64,000 nucleotides of DNA, from the NCBI RefSeq assembly GCF_014203545.1, contig NZ_JACHJG010000003.1:372001-436000 (forward strand), in the 5' to 3' direction. The notes beneath the pieces are model-generated. The model had not been told where the DNA came from and searched no databases. It worked only from the letters and a program-made list of their open reading frames with translations. This document shows, piece after piece, positions 41,738 to 50,175 of the stretch. Both the position numbers and the translations under genes were made by a program. Position 1 is the first letter of the stretch. Each line of letters opens with the position of its first letter. The stretch comes from Streptomyces netropsis (GTDB taxonomy: Bacteria > Actinomycetota > Actinomycetes > Streptomycetales > Streptomycetaceae).

Positions 41738-44700
41738 TCACTCCACGACCTGGCGGCCCTCCGGCCGGGCCGTACAGGAGGCGCGGAAGGAGCAGTGGGT
41801 GCAGTGCCGGCCCGGGCGCGGGGCGAAGCGCTCCTCCAGGACACGGCCGGCCGCCTCGGCGAGGAGACCGCTGATCCACTCGCCCTCCCCCAGCGGGTCC
41901 TGCGCCTGCACCTTGGGGACGGCGTCGCCGCCCTCCTTCTTCGCGGCCCCCTGCCGCAGCTGTACGAGTTCCGCGCCGCCCGCCGTCGGGCGCTCCCCGC
42001 CGAAGAGGTCGTCGACGGCGCCCTGCTCGACCGCGAGCTGGTAGACGGCGAGCTGGGGGTGGTGGGCCACGTCGTTCGCGGAGACCGCGCCCTTGCCGGT
42101 CTTGAAGTCGACGACGTAGGCGCGGCCGTGGGCGTCCGTCTCCACCCGGTCCATGGAGCCCCGGACGCGCACCCGGTAGTCCCCGGTGGCGGTCAGGGTG
42201 ACGTCGAAGGAGTGCTCGGTCGCCACGGGGGTGCGGCCGCCGCGCTCCATCACGTGCCAGCGCAGGAACCGCTCCAGGGCCGCGCGGGCGTTCTCCTTCT
42301 CCTGCGTCGACTTCCAGGGCGCGTCGAAGGCCAGCGCGTCCCACACGGAGTCGAGGCGTTCCATGAGGACGGCGAGGTCGGCCGGGGTGCGCCCGGAGGC
42401 GACCTCGTCGGCGAGCACGTGCACGACGTTGCCGAAGCCCTGGGCGGCGGTGGCGGGGGCGTCCGCCTTCACCTCGCGGCCGAGGAACCACTGGAGCGAG
42501 CAGGTGTTGGCCAGTTGGTCGAGGGCGGAGCCGGACAGGGCGACGGGGTGTTCCCGGTCGCGCAGCGGTGCCTCGCTGTGCGTCGGCTCGTCCAGGCCCC
42601 ACCAGCGGTAGGGGTGGGCGGCGGGGACGAGGGGCTGGCCCTCGTCGTCGCTCAGCGCCGCGAGCCGGGCGAGCCGCTCGGCCGCCGCGGCCCGTAGGGC
42701 GTCCGAGGCGTCGGGGTCGACGGTGGTGGCGCGCAGTTCGGCGACGAGCGCGGCGACGGCCAGGGGGCGGCGCGGCCGCTGGGTGACGTCGACGGGCTCG
42801 GTGCCCAGCTCGGCCAGGAACCGGGAGGGCTGGTCGCCGTCCTCCGCGGCAGCCTTGACGGCGGTGACGACCACGCGCTCGCGCGCACGCGTGGCGGCCA
42901 CGTAGAACAGGCGGCGCTCCTCGGCGAGCAGCGCGCCGGGGCTGAGCGGCTCGGCGAGGCCGTCGCGTCCGATGCGGTCGGCCTCCAGGAGCGAGCCCCG
43001 GCGCCGCAGGTCCGGCCAGAGGCCTTCCTGGACGCCCGCGACGACGACCAACCGCCACTCCAGGCCCTTGGAACGGTGCGCGGTCATGAGGCGTACGGCG
43101 TCGGGTCGCAGGGCCCTGCGGGTGAGGGTGTCGGCGGCGATGTCCTGGGCGTCGAGCTCGTCCAGGAAGTTCAGGGCGCCCCGGCCGCCGGTGCGCTCCT
43201 CCGCGCGGGCGGCCGTCTCGAACAGCGCGCACACCGCGTCCAGGTCCCGGTCCGCGTTCCGCCCGCCGGCTCCGCCGCGGCGGGCGGCTCGCTCCAGCCG
43301 CTCCGGCCAGGTGGTGCCGTTCCACAGCTCCCAGAGCGCCTCTTCGGCGGTGCCGCCGCCTTCGAGGAGCGCGCGGGCGGTGCGCAGGAGGGCGCCCAGG
43401 CGCTGCGCGCCCCGCGCGTAGGACGGGTCGTGCGCCACGAGGCGCTCCGGTTCCGCGAGGGCCTCCGCGATCAGTACGTCCGAGGGGCGCGGCACGGCGT
43501 GGCCCGCGGCGCGTTCCTCGTCCCGCAGGGCGCGGCCCAGCTTGCGCAGGTCGGCGGCGTCCATGCCGCCGAGCGGCGAGGTGAGCAGGGTGAGTGCGGT
43601 CTCGGGGTCGAGCGGGGCCGCCTGGGGGGAGGGACCGGACGGGTCGACGGGGCCGGACGGTCCCGACGGTTCGGCCACCGCCCGCAGTGCCGTCAGCAGC
43701 GGGGAGACCGCCGGTTCGTGGCGCAGCGGCAGGTCGTCGCCGTCGACCTCCACGGGGACGCCCGCCGAGGTCAGGGCGCGGCGCAGGCCCGGTATGGAGC
43801 GGGCGCCCGCGCGGACGAGGACGGCCATGTCGTGCCAGGGGACGCCGTCCTCCAGGTGGGCGCGGCGCAGGATGTCGGCGATGTTGTCGACCTCGGCGCC
43901 CGGCGTCGGGTAGGTGTACGCCTCCACCCGGCCGCCTTCGCGGACGGCCGTCAGCTCCCGGTGGGCGCGCACGGCCCGCGCCGGGAGGCGGGTGAGCGGC
44001 ATCCGGCGGGTGAGCAGCCGGGTCGCGGCGAGGAGGCCGGCGCCGGAGCGGCGGGAGACGGTGAGGACCTCGACCGGGGCGGCGGAGCCGTCCCGGCGGG
44101 GGAAGGCGTCGGGGAAGTCGAGGATGCCGTTCACGTCGGCGCCCCGGAAGGCGTAGATCGACTGGTCGGGGTCGCCGAAGGCGACCAGGGTGCGCCCGCC
44201 GCCCGCGAGCGCGCGCAGCAGGCGCACCTGGGCGGCGTCGGTGTCCTGGTACTCGTCCACGAAGACCGCGTCGTAGCGCAGGGCCAGCTCGGCGGCGACG
44301 TCGGGCTGCTCCGCGAGCAGCACGGCCCGGTGGACGAGTTCGGCGTAGTCGAGCACTCCGCGCATGTCGAGCACGTCGAGGTACTCGGCGAGGAAGGACG
44401 CGGCGGCACGCCAGTCGGGGCGGCCGGTGCGGGCGGCGAAGGCGCCGAGGGCCCCGGGGCCGAGCCCCAGCTCGCGGCTGCGCGCGAGGACCGCGCGGAC
44501 CTCGTCGGCGAAGCCGCGCGTGGTCAGGCACGCGCGCAGCTCGTCGGGCCAGCCCACCGCCTCGCGCCCGGCGCGCTCCAGCTCGGCCTGTCCGGCGAGC
44601 AGCTCGCGCACGACGACGTCCTGCTCGGGTCCGGACAGCAGCCGCAGGGGGTCGATGAAGAGGTCCACGTCCTGGTGGGCGCGGACCAGGGCGTAGCAGT

Positions 44701-45052
44701 ACGAGTGGAATGTCGTGGCCCGCAGGCCGTGGGCGGCGCCCAGCCGGGCGGCCATCCGGTCCCGGAGTTCGACCGCGGCCTTGCGGCTGAAGGTGAGGAC
44801 GAGGATCCGCTCGGGGTCGGTGCCCCGCCGCACCCGCTCGGCGACCGCCTCGACGAGCGTCGTCGTCTTGCCCGTGCCCGGCCCGGCGAGCACCAGCAGC
44901 GGGCCGTCCCGGTGGTCAACCACGGCGCGCTGTCGTGCGTCCAGCTCAGGAGGGCCCACCGGGCCCGGCCGGGTACGCACGAGGCGGTACGCGCCCGAAG
45001 AGGGCCGCCGCAGCTGCTGCTGCTGCGAGCGGGACGATACGGAGGAGCTCAC
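41738..45052 (-). CDS. adnA: Helicase-nuclease subunit AdnA with Fe-S cluster
   Basis: 1104 aa from the GTG at 45052. SF1A helicase motifs: LAGPGTGKTTTLVEA, VFVDEYQDTDAAQ, GDPDQSIYAFRGAD, YVAATRARERVVV. The C-terminal nuclease has GNVVHVLADEV, VRGSMDRVETD and YVVDFKTGKG. A single CSLQWFLGR cysteine plus CTHCSFRASC near the end match the 4Fe-4S cluster known in AddB/AdnA nucleases. It pairs with AdnB to process double-strand breaks for recombination. Walker A and nuclease residues are intact. Confidence 0.94.
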   Translation of the reverse strand: MSSSVSSRSQQQQLRRPSSGAYRLVRTRPGPVGPPELDARQRAVVDHRDGPLLVLAGPGTGKTTTLVEAVAERVRRGTDPERILVLTFSRKAAVELRDRMAARLGAAHGLRATTFHSYCYALVRAHQDVDLFIDPLRLLSGPEQDVVVRELLAGQAELERAGREAVGWPDELRACLTTRGFADEVRAVLARSRELGLGPGALGAFAARTGRPDWRAAASFLAEYLDVLDMRGVLDYAELVHRAVLLAEQPDVAAELALRYDAVFVDEYQDTDAAQVRLLRALAGGGRTLVAFGDPDQSIYAFRGADVNGILDFPDAFPRRDGSAAPVEVLTVSRRSGAGLLAATRLLTRRMPLTRLPARAVRAHRELTAVREGGRVEAYTYPTPGAEVDNIADILRRAHLEDGVPWHDMAVLVRAGARSIPGLRRALTSAGVPVEVDGDDLPLRHEPAVSPLLTALRAVAEPSGPSGPVDPSGPSPQAAPLDPETALTLLTSPLGGMDAADLRKLGRALRDEERAAGHAVPRPSDVLIAEALAEPERLVAHDPSYARGAQRLGALLRTARALLEGGGTAEEALWELWNGTTWPERLERAARRGGAGGRNADRDLDAVCALFETAARAEERTGGRGALNFLDELDAQDIAADTLTRRALRPDAVRLMTAHRSKGLEWRLVVVAGVQEGLWPDLRRRGSLLEADRIGRDGLAEPLSPGALLAEERRLFYVAATRARERVVVTAVKAAAEDGDQPSRFLAELGTEPVDVTQRPRRPLAVAALVAELRATTVDPDASDALRAAAAERLARLAALSDDEGQPLVPAAHPYRWWGLDEPTHSEAPLRDREHPVALSGSALDQLANTCSLQWFLGREVKADAPATAAQGFGNVVHVLADEVASGRTPADLAVLMERLDSVWDALAFDAPWKSTQEKENARAALERFLRWHVMERGGRTPVATEHSFDVTLTATGDYRVRVRGSMDRVETDAHGRAYVVDFKTGKGAVSANDVAHHPQLAVYQLAVEQGAVDDLFGGERPTAGGAELVQLRQGAAKKEGGDAVPKVQAQDPLGEGEWISGLLAEAAGRVLEERFAPRPGRHCTHCSFRASCTARPEGRQVVE

Positions 45053-45086
45053 GTGGGTTGCCGGTCCTGGTGGAGGTGCGGGGTGA

Positions 45087-45100
45087 CGTACGGCCGTACG
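45087..45100. promoter_or_regulatory. 14-bp perfect palindrome upstream of adnA
   Basis: CGTACGGCCGTACG, centred ~40 bases before the adnA GTG. The 239-bp space between adnA and the ATL gene otherwise shows no feature I recognise. Confidence 0.4.
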
Positions 45101-45291
45101 GGCCGGGAAGCGGCCTGGGGGTGAGGCGGGGCAGACGACGGAGGGCGGTCCCCGACGCTACGCCAGGAGGCACCCCGGGCGCAGGGCGTCCCGGGTGCCT
45201 TGGAACCGCCGCAGCCACCTCATCCGTTCGGATTACGCCCAGGCTCCATGGGCTCCGGCGGGGTCGGGCAGTGCCCGGGCGGCCGAGGCCG

Positions 45292-45687
45292 TCAGGTGTG
45301 CGGATTCACATCCGGGGCGGCGTCGTCGGCGCCGGTGCCGTCCCAGCGGGCCCGGCGCATGTCGAGCCGGGGCAGATGACCGTCGGCGGAGCGGCCGGCC
45401 CCCCGCAGCGGGGTGCCCTCGTCGCGGTAGTGGTCCAGGGCGCGCAGCTCGTGGCCGGGCAGCAGCGCGCCGTCGGCGCGGACCACCCGCCACCAGGGCA
45501 CGGGGCCGCCGTAGAGCGCCATGACCCGCCCCACCTGCCGTGGCCCGCCGTCCCCGAGCCACTCGGCGACGTCCCCATAGGTCATCACCCGGCCGGGCGG
45601 GATCAGCTCGGCGACGGCCAGCACCCGCTCCGCGTACTCGGGAAGCCCGTCGGCCGGCCCGCCGTCCGTCGTCACGTCCTCGCTCAT
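45292..45687 (-). CDS. Alkyltransferase-like protein (ATL / MGMT DNA-binding domain)
   Basis: 131 aa from the ATG at 45687; an ATG three codons upstream is possible. MGMT-type helix-turn-helix: RVMTYGDVAEWLG and GGPRQVGRVMALYGG. The alkyl-acceptor PCHR is replaced by PWWRVV, so the cysteine is absent. ATL proteins bind O6-alkylguanine and hand lesions to nucleotide excision repair instead of reversing them. It lies next to adnAB, as Rv3204 does in M. tuberculosis. Confidence 0.9.
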   Translation of the reverse strand: MSEDVTTDGGPADGLPEYAERVLAVAELIPPGRVMTYGDVAEWLGDGGPRQVGRVMALYGGPVPWWRVVRADGALLPGHELRALDHYRDEGTPLRGAGRSADGHLPRLDMRRARWDGTGADDAAPDVNPHT

Positions 45688-45874
45688 CCGGTCCATACTG
45701 CCGCACCGCACCGACAACGCCCGGGCTGTGGCCCTCTTGCGCACACCCCACAAGATCACCGAGAGTGCGTCTTTGCACTACAGGGCGTACGATCCGGAGT
45801 CCGCGCCCCCGAAATGCACCCTGATGCCCCCTTGCCCGGCGGGGTCATGCCACCATCTTCCGGGCGGTGAACTG

Positions 45875-48664
45875 GTGATACGAGACCAAGAAGAGACGGA
45901 CCAGCAGCAGGGCGCGCAGCCTCCCGACGGGGCCCGCGCTCCCAGAGAGCTGCCCCGCCACGGCGGCGACCCCGGTGATCCCCCCGGTGTGGACCTCGGC
46001 AAATCGCCGTCCTCCGGCCCCCACGGCTGCGAGAGCGGCGAGGCCGGCGACGGCTGCGAGGCACACATCGACCAGGTCTCCGGCGACGAACCGCTGCTGC
46101 CCGCCCGGGTGCACCGGCCCGCCGACCTCGTCCGGCTCTTCCTCGGCATCCTCGGCATCGCCCTCGTGCTCGCCCTCGCGGCCTTCGCCCACGGCACCAC
46201 CGCCGGCCTGTCGAAGGACATCGGTGACAGCACCGGCCGGGCGCCGCAGCTGCTGGCGAACTTCGCGGGGCTCGCCGCCAACATCGCCATCTTCATCGTC
46301 CCGGTGGCCTTCGCCATCGAACGGCTCATCAAACGGGACGGACTGCGCATCGCCGACGGCGTCCTCGCGGCCGTCCTCGCGCACGGCGTCTCCCTCGCGA
46401 CCGACCTGTGGGTCGCCGGGACCGCCCCGGAGACCATCCGCGACGCCCTCACCAAGACCGCCCCCACCGGCGGTCTCACCGACCCCGTGCACGGCTATCT
46501 GGCCCCCGTGATCGCCTATATGACGGCCGTCGGGATGTCCCGCCGGCCGCGCTGGCGGGTCGCGATGTGGGCCGTGCTGCTGCTGGACGCCTTCGCGGTG
46601 CTGGTCAACGGCTACACCACGCCGTTCTCGATCGTCACCACCGTGCTGATCGGCTGGACCGTCGCCTACGGCACGCTCTACGCCGTGGGCTCGCCGAACG
46701 TCCGCCCCACCGGCCAGAACCTCCTCGCCGGGCTGCGGCGCGTCGGCTTCAAGCCGGTCACCGCGCTGCGCTCCGAGGACCCGGCGGACGCCGAGCCGGA
46801 CCGCCACCACGACCGGGGGCGCCGCTACATCGTCACTCTGGAGGACGGTCCGCCCCTCGACGTCACGGTCGTCGACCGCGAGCAGCAGGCGCAGGGCTTC
46901 TTCTACCGCCTGTGGAGACGGCTCGCGCTGCGCGGCATCAACCAGCGCCGCAGCCTCCAGTCCCTGCGCCAGGCCCTCGAACAGGAGGCGCTGCTCGCCT
47001 ACGCGGCCATCGCCGCCGGCGCCAACGCCCCCAAGCTCATCGCCACCTCCGAACTCGGCCCGGACGCCGTGATGCTCGTCTACGAGCACATCGGCGGCCG
47101 CACCCTCGACGCCATCCCGACCGAGGAGATCACCGACGAGCTGATGGCCGGGGCCTGGCGGCAGGTCCGGGCGCTGCAGTCGCGGCGGATCGCGCACCGG
47201 CGCCTGGACGGTGACGCCCTCCTGGTGGATCGTTCCGGCAACGTCGTCCTGACGGACCTGCGCGGCGGCGAGATCGCGGCCGGGGACCTGGTGCTGCGCA
47301 TGGACGTGGCACAGCTGCTCGTCACGCTCGGCCTGCGGGTCGGCGCCGAGCGGGCGGTGGCCGCGGGCGTGGCCGTCCTCGGCCCGGACGCCGTGGCGAA
47401 CAGCCTGCCGCTGCTCCAGCCGCTCGCCCTCACCCGTGTCAGCCGCGCCACCTTGCGGCAGCTGGCGCGCGAACGCGCCCAGCGGGAGCGCGAGAAGGTC
47501 CTGGAAGCGGCACGCGCCGCCAAGGAGAACGCCGCCAGGGAGAACGCCGCGAACGGGGGCGAGGCCGAGACCCCCGAGCCCGACAGTGCGGGCCGCAAGG
47601 CGCTCAAGGCCGAGCGGCAGGCGGAGAAGAAGGCGATCGACGAGGCGCTGGAGGAGGCCCGCGAGGAGGACCTGCTCTCGCAGATCCGCCAACAGGTGCT
47701 GCTGATCCGCCCGCAGGCGCCGATAGAGCCCGTGCAGCTGGAGCGGATCAAGCCGCGCACGCTGGTCACCTTCGTGGCGGGCGCGTTCGCCGCGTACTTC
47801 CTGCTCTCCCAGCTCACGCACATCAAGTTCGGCGATCTCGTCGACAAGGCCAACTGGGCGTGGGTGGCGGTCGCGGTGGCCTTCCAGGCCCTCACCTACG
47901 TCGCCGCCGCGCTGAGCCTGCTGGGCTTCGTACCGGAGAAGGTGACGTTCGGGCGGACGGTCCTCGCGCAGGTCGCGGGCTCGTTCGTGAAGCTCGTCGC
48001 CCCGGCGGCGGTCGGCGGCGTGGCCCTGAACACACGCTTCCTGCAGCGCTCGGGGGTCCGGCCGGGCCTGGCCGTGGCGAGCGTCGGCGCGTCCCAGCTC
48101 TTCGGCCTGGCCTGCCACATCATGCTGCTGCTGTCCTTCGGCTATGTGACCGGCACCGAGCGGAGCTCGTCGATCGGCCCCTCCCGGACGGTGATCGGCG
48201 GGCTGCTGACGGCGGCGGTGCTGGTGCTCGTCGTGGCCGCGATCCCGGTGCTGCGGAAGTTCGTGGCGACGCGGGTGCGGTCGCTGTTCGCGGGTGTCGT
48301 ACCGCGCATGCTGGACGTGCTCCAGCGCCCGCAGAAGCTCGCCTCGGGCATCGGCGGGATGCTGCTGCTGACGGCGGCGAACGTGATGTGCCTGGACGCC
48401 TCGATCCGTGCCTTCGGCGGCGAGCTGAGCTACGCGAGCATCGCGGTGGTCTTCCTGACGGCCAACGCCCTGGGCTCGGCGGCCCCGACGCCCGGCGGCG
48501 TCGGCGCGGTGGAGTTCGCCCTCACCGGCGCACTGACCTTCGCCGGCCTCCCGGCGGAACAGGCGGCCCCTGCGGTGCTGCTGTTCCGACTGATGACGCT
48601 GTGGCTGCCGGTACTGCCGGGGTGGGTGTCGTTCTCGCACCTGACCCGCAAGGGAGCGATTTAG
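45875..48664 (+). CDS. Membrane protein with kinase-like domain and LPG-synthase/flippase TM region
   Basis: About 929 aa from the GTG at 45875; the start is uncertain because an ORF is open to 45728. Order: a charged disordered N-terminus, ~6 membrane helices (~90-300), a cytoplasmic kinase-like domain (~330-560), an Ala/Glu/Lys coiled coil (~570-650), and 8 helices of the lysylphosphatidylglycerol-synthase TM (flippase-like) family (~675-920; GSFVKLVAPAAVGGVAL, PTPGGVGAVEFALTGAL). The kinase-like part has HRRLDGDALLVD and LTDLRGG where HxD...N and DFG are expected, so it looks like a pseudokinase. The role, perhaps lipid transport, is inferred. Confidence 0.8.
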   Translation: MIRDQEETDQQQGAQPPDGARAPRELPRHGGDPGDPPGVDLGKSPSSGPHGCESGEAGDGCEAHIDQVSGDEPLLPARVHRPADLVRLFLGILGIALVLALAAFAHGTTAGLSKDIGDSTGRAPQLLANFAGLAANIAIFIVPVAFAIERLIKRDGLRIADGVLAAVLAHGVSLATDLWVAGTAPETIRDALTKTAPTGGLTDPVHGYLAPVIAYMTAVGMSRRPRWRVAMWAVLLLDAFAVLVNGYTTPFSIVTTVLIGWTVAYGTLYAVGSPNVRPTGQNLLAGLRRVGFKPVTALRSEDPADAEPDRHHDRGRRYIVTLEDGPPLDVTVVDREQQAQGFFYRLWRRLALRGINQRRSLQSLRQALEQEALLAYAAIAAGANAPKLIATSELGPDAVMLVYEHIGGRTLDAIPTEEITDELMAGAWRQVRALQSRRIAHRRLDGDALLVDRSGNVVLTDLRGGEIAAGDLVLRMDVAQLLVTLGLRVGAERAVAAGVAVLGPDAVANSLPLLQPLALTRVSRATLRQLARERAQREREKVLEAARAAKENAARENAANGGEAETPEPDSAGRKALKAERQAEKKAIDEALEEAREEDLLSQIRQQVLLIRPQAPIEPVQLERIKPRTLVTFVAGAFAAYFLLSQLTHIKFGDLVDKANWAWVAVAVAFQALTYVAAALSLLGFVPEKVTFGRTVLAQVAGSFVKLVAPAAVGGVALNTRFLQRSGVRPGLAVASVGASQLFGLACHIMLLLSFGYVTGTERSSSIGPSRTVIGGLLTAAVLVLVVAAIPVLRKFVATRVRSLFAGVVPRMLDVLQRPQKLASGIGGMLLLTAANVMCLDASIRAFGGELSYASIAVVFLTANALGSAAPTPGGVGAVEFALTGALTFAGLPAEQAAPAVLLFRLMTLWLPVLPGWVSFSHLTRKGAI

Positions 48665-48690
48665 CAGGCTGCTGCCCCTACCACCGGGGG

Positions 48691-48720
48691 TGGCGGCCTG
48701 CGGCCGACCGCAGGCCGCCA
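48691..48720 (+). terminator. Terminator after the flippase-like gene
   Basis: TGGCGGCCTGCGG-CCGA-CCGCAGGCCGCCA, a perfect 13-bp stem 27 bases after the stop. Confidence 0.9.
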
Positions 48721-48908
48721 CCGGTGCGCCCACCGGCGGGAACGCGGGCATATCCAGCCCGCCCGGCGATTGAGGGCACAGGTACCGCAACCCGCACGGC
48801 GCTCAAGGGCACAAGCAACACCGGCCCGCCGAGCCGGCCCGCCCGGGGACCTAGCAAGCCCGGCCGGGCCAGGGCGTCGCACCTGCCAGGCAAACCCCAC
48901 CCCCCACC

Positions 48909-48938
48909 TTGCATCTGCGGGCCGCATGGCCATACCGT
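48909..48938 (+). promoter_or_regulatory. Putative promoter of the molybdate operon (leaderless)
   Basis: TTGCAT (48909-48914), N18, TACCGT (48933-48938), then seven bases to the ATG of the Mop regulator and no ribosome-binding site. The rest of the gap from 48721 holds only degenerate repeat-like sequence. Confidence 0.55.
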
Positions 48939-48945
48939 GCCGCGC

Positions 48946-49347
48946 ATGCGGTCTTACACCATCGGGCGGGCAGCCCGGCTTCTCGGCGTCAGTTCCGACA
49001 CCGTCCGCCGCTGGGCGGACGCCGGGCGGATTCCCACCCGGAGGGACGACGCGGGCAAGCGGATCATCGACGGGCCCGACCTCGCCGCGTTCTCCGTCGC
49101 GCTCGCCGCCGAGGCGAACGGCGCCGAGGGCGACGAGGGGACGTACACCACCGCCCGTAACGCCTTCCCCGGCATCATCACCGCCGTCAAGCTCGGCGAC
49201 GTCGCCGCCCAGGTCGAGGTCCAGGCGGGACCGCACCGCCTCGTCTCGCTGCTGACGCGCGAGGCCGTGGAGGAGCTGGGGCTCGCCGTCGGCATGGAGG
49301 CCGTGGCGAGGGTGAAGGCCACCAATGTGCACATCGACCGCGTCTGA
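48946..49347 (+). CDS. MerR/excisionase-type HTH plus Mop (TOBE) molybdate-binding protein
   Basis: 133 aa from the ATG at 48946. Residues 1-50 are a helix-turn-helix ([21 protein letters not shown]). Residues ~68-132 are one Mop/TOBE domain ([24 protein letters not shown]). The domain pair and its place in front of modA suggest a molybdate-responsive regulator of the operon, functionally like ModE but of different architecture. modA starts 25 bp after its stop. Confidence 0.9.
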   Translation: MRSYTIGRAARLLGVSSDTVRRWADAGRIPTRRDDAGKRIIDGPDLAAFSVALAAEANGAEGDEGTYTTARNAFPGIITAVKLGDVAAQVEVQAGPHRLVSLLTREAVEELGLAVGMEAVARVKATNVHIDRV

Positions 49348-49372
49348 CCACCGGCCCACCTGGAGAGTCCCG

Positions 49373-50164
49373 ATGCACCGCACCTTCGTACGCCGCGCCG
49401 CCCTGCCCGTCCTGGCCGCCGCGCTGCTCGCCCCTCTGGTCACGGCCTGCGGCAGCGACGACAAGAAGGGCAACGACGAGAACGCCGGCAAGAAGCAGTC
49501 GACGACGCTGACCGTGCTGGCCGCCGCCTCCCTCACCGACGTCTTCAAGAAGGCCGGAGCCGCCTACGAGAAGGAGCACCCGGGCACGAAGGTGCGGTTC
49601 TCCTTCGCCGGGTCCCAGGAACTGGCGGCACAGGTGCGCCAGGGCGTGCCCGCCGACGCGCTCGTCACCGCCGACACCAAGACCATGGACGGCCTCAAGG
49701 CCGACACCGGCGCCCCCACCGTCATCGCGAAGAACCGGCTCACGATCGCCACCGCCAAGGGCAACCCCAAGAACGTCAAGGGGCTCGCGGACCTCGCCAA
49801 GAGCGATCTCAAGGTCGTCCTGGCCGCCCCCGAGGTGCCCGTCGGCCGCTACAGCCGCAAGGTCCTCGACCAGCAGCACGTCACGGTGAAGCCGGTCTCC
49901 CAGGAGCCGAACGTGCGGGCGGTGCTCAGCAAGGTCACGCTCGGCGAGGCCGACGCCGGGATCGTGTACCTCACCGACGCCGCCTCGGCCAAGGACAAGG
50001 TCGCCACCGTCACCGTCCCCGACGCGCAGAACGCGGTCGCCTCCTACCCCGCCGCGACGCTCAAGGGCTCCAAGAACGCCGAGAAGGCCGGTGACTTCGT
50101 GAAGTGGCTGAGCTCGGACGAGGCGCAGAAGCTGCTGCGTACGGCCGGATTCCAGCAGCCGTGA
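49373..50164 (+). CDS. modA: Molybdate-binding lipoprotein ModA
   Basis: 263 aa from the ATG at 49373, with GGAGAG upstream. Lipoprotein signal with lipobox LVTAC (Cys ~25), then a Lys/Asp/Gly linker and a type-2 periplasmic-binding fold: [50 protein letters not shown]. It is anchored outside the membrane and delivers molybdate to ModB. Coupled to modBC, whose possible GTG overlaps its stop. Confidence 0.96.
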   Translation: MHRTFVRRAALPVLAAALLAPLVTACGSDDKKGNDENAGKKQSTTLTVLAAASLTDVFKKAGAAYEKEHPGTKVRFSFAGSQELAAQVRQGVPADALVTADTKTMDGLKADTGAPTVIAKNRLTIATAKGNPKNVKGLADLAKSDLKVVLAAPEVPVGRYSRKVLDQQHVTVKPVSQEPNVRAVLSKVTLGEADAGIVYLTDAASAKDKVATVTVPDAQNAVASYPAATLKGSKNAEKAGDFVKWLSSDEAQKLLRTAGFQQP

Positions 50165-50175
50165 CCGGAGCCCGC

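Noticed and set aside
45845..48790. A 981-codon minus-strand ORF opposite the flippase-like gene
   Set aside because: Codon composition and domain hits favour the plus strand; the antisense frame is His/Arg/Gln-rich with no family features.
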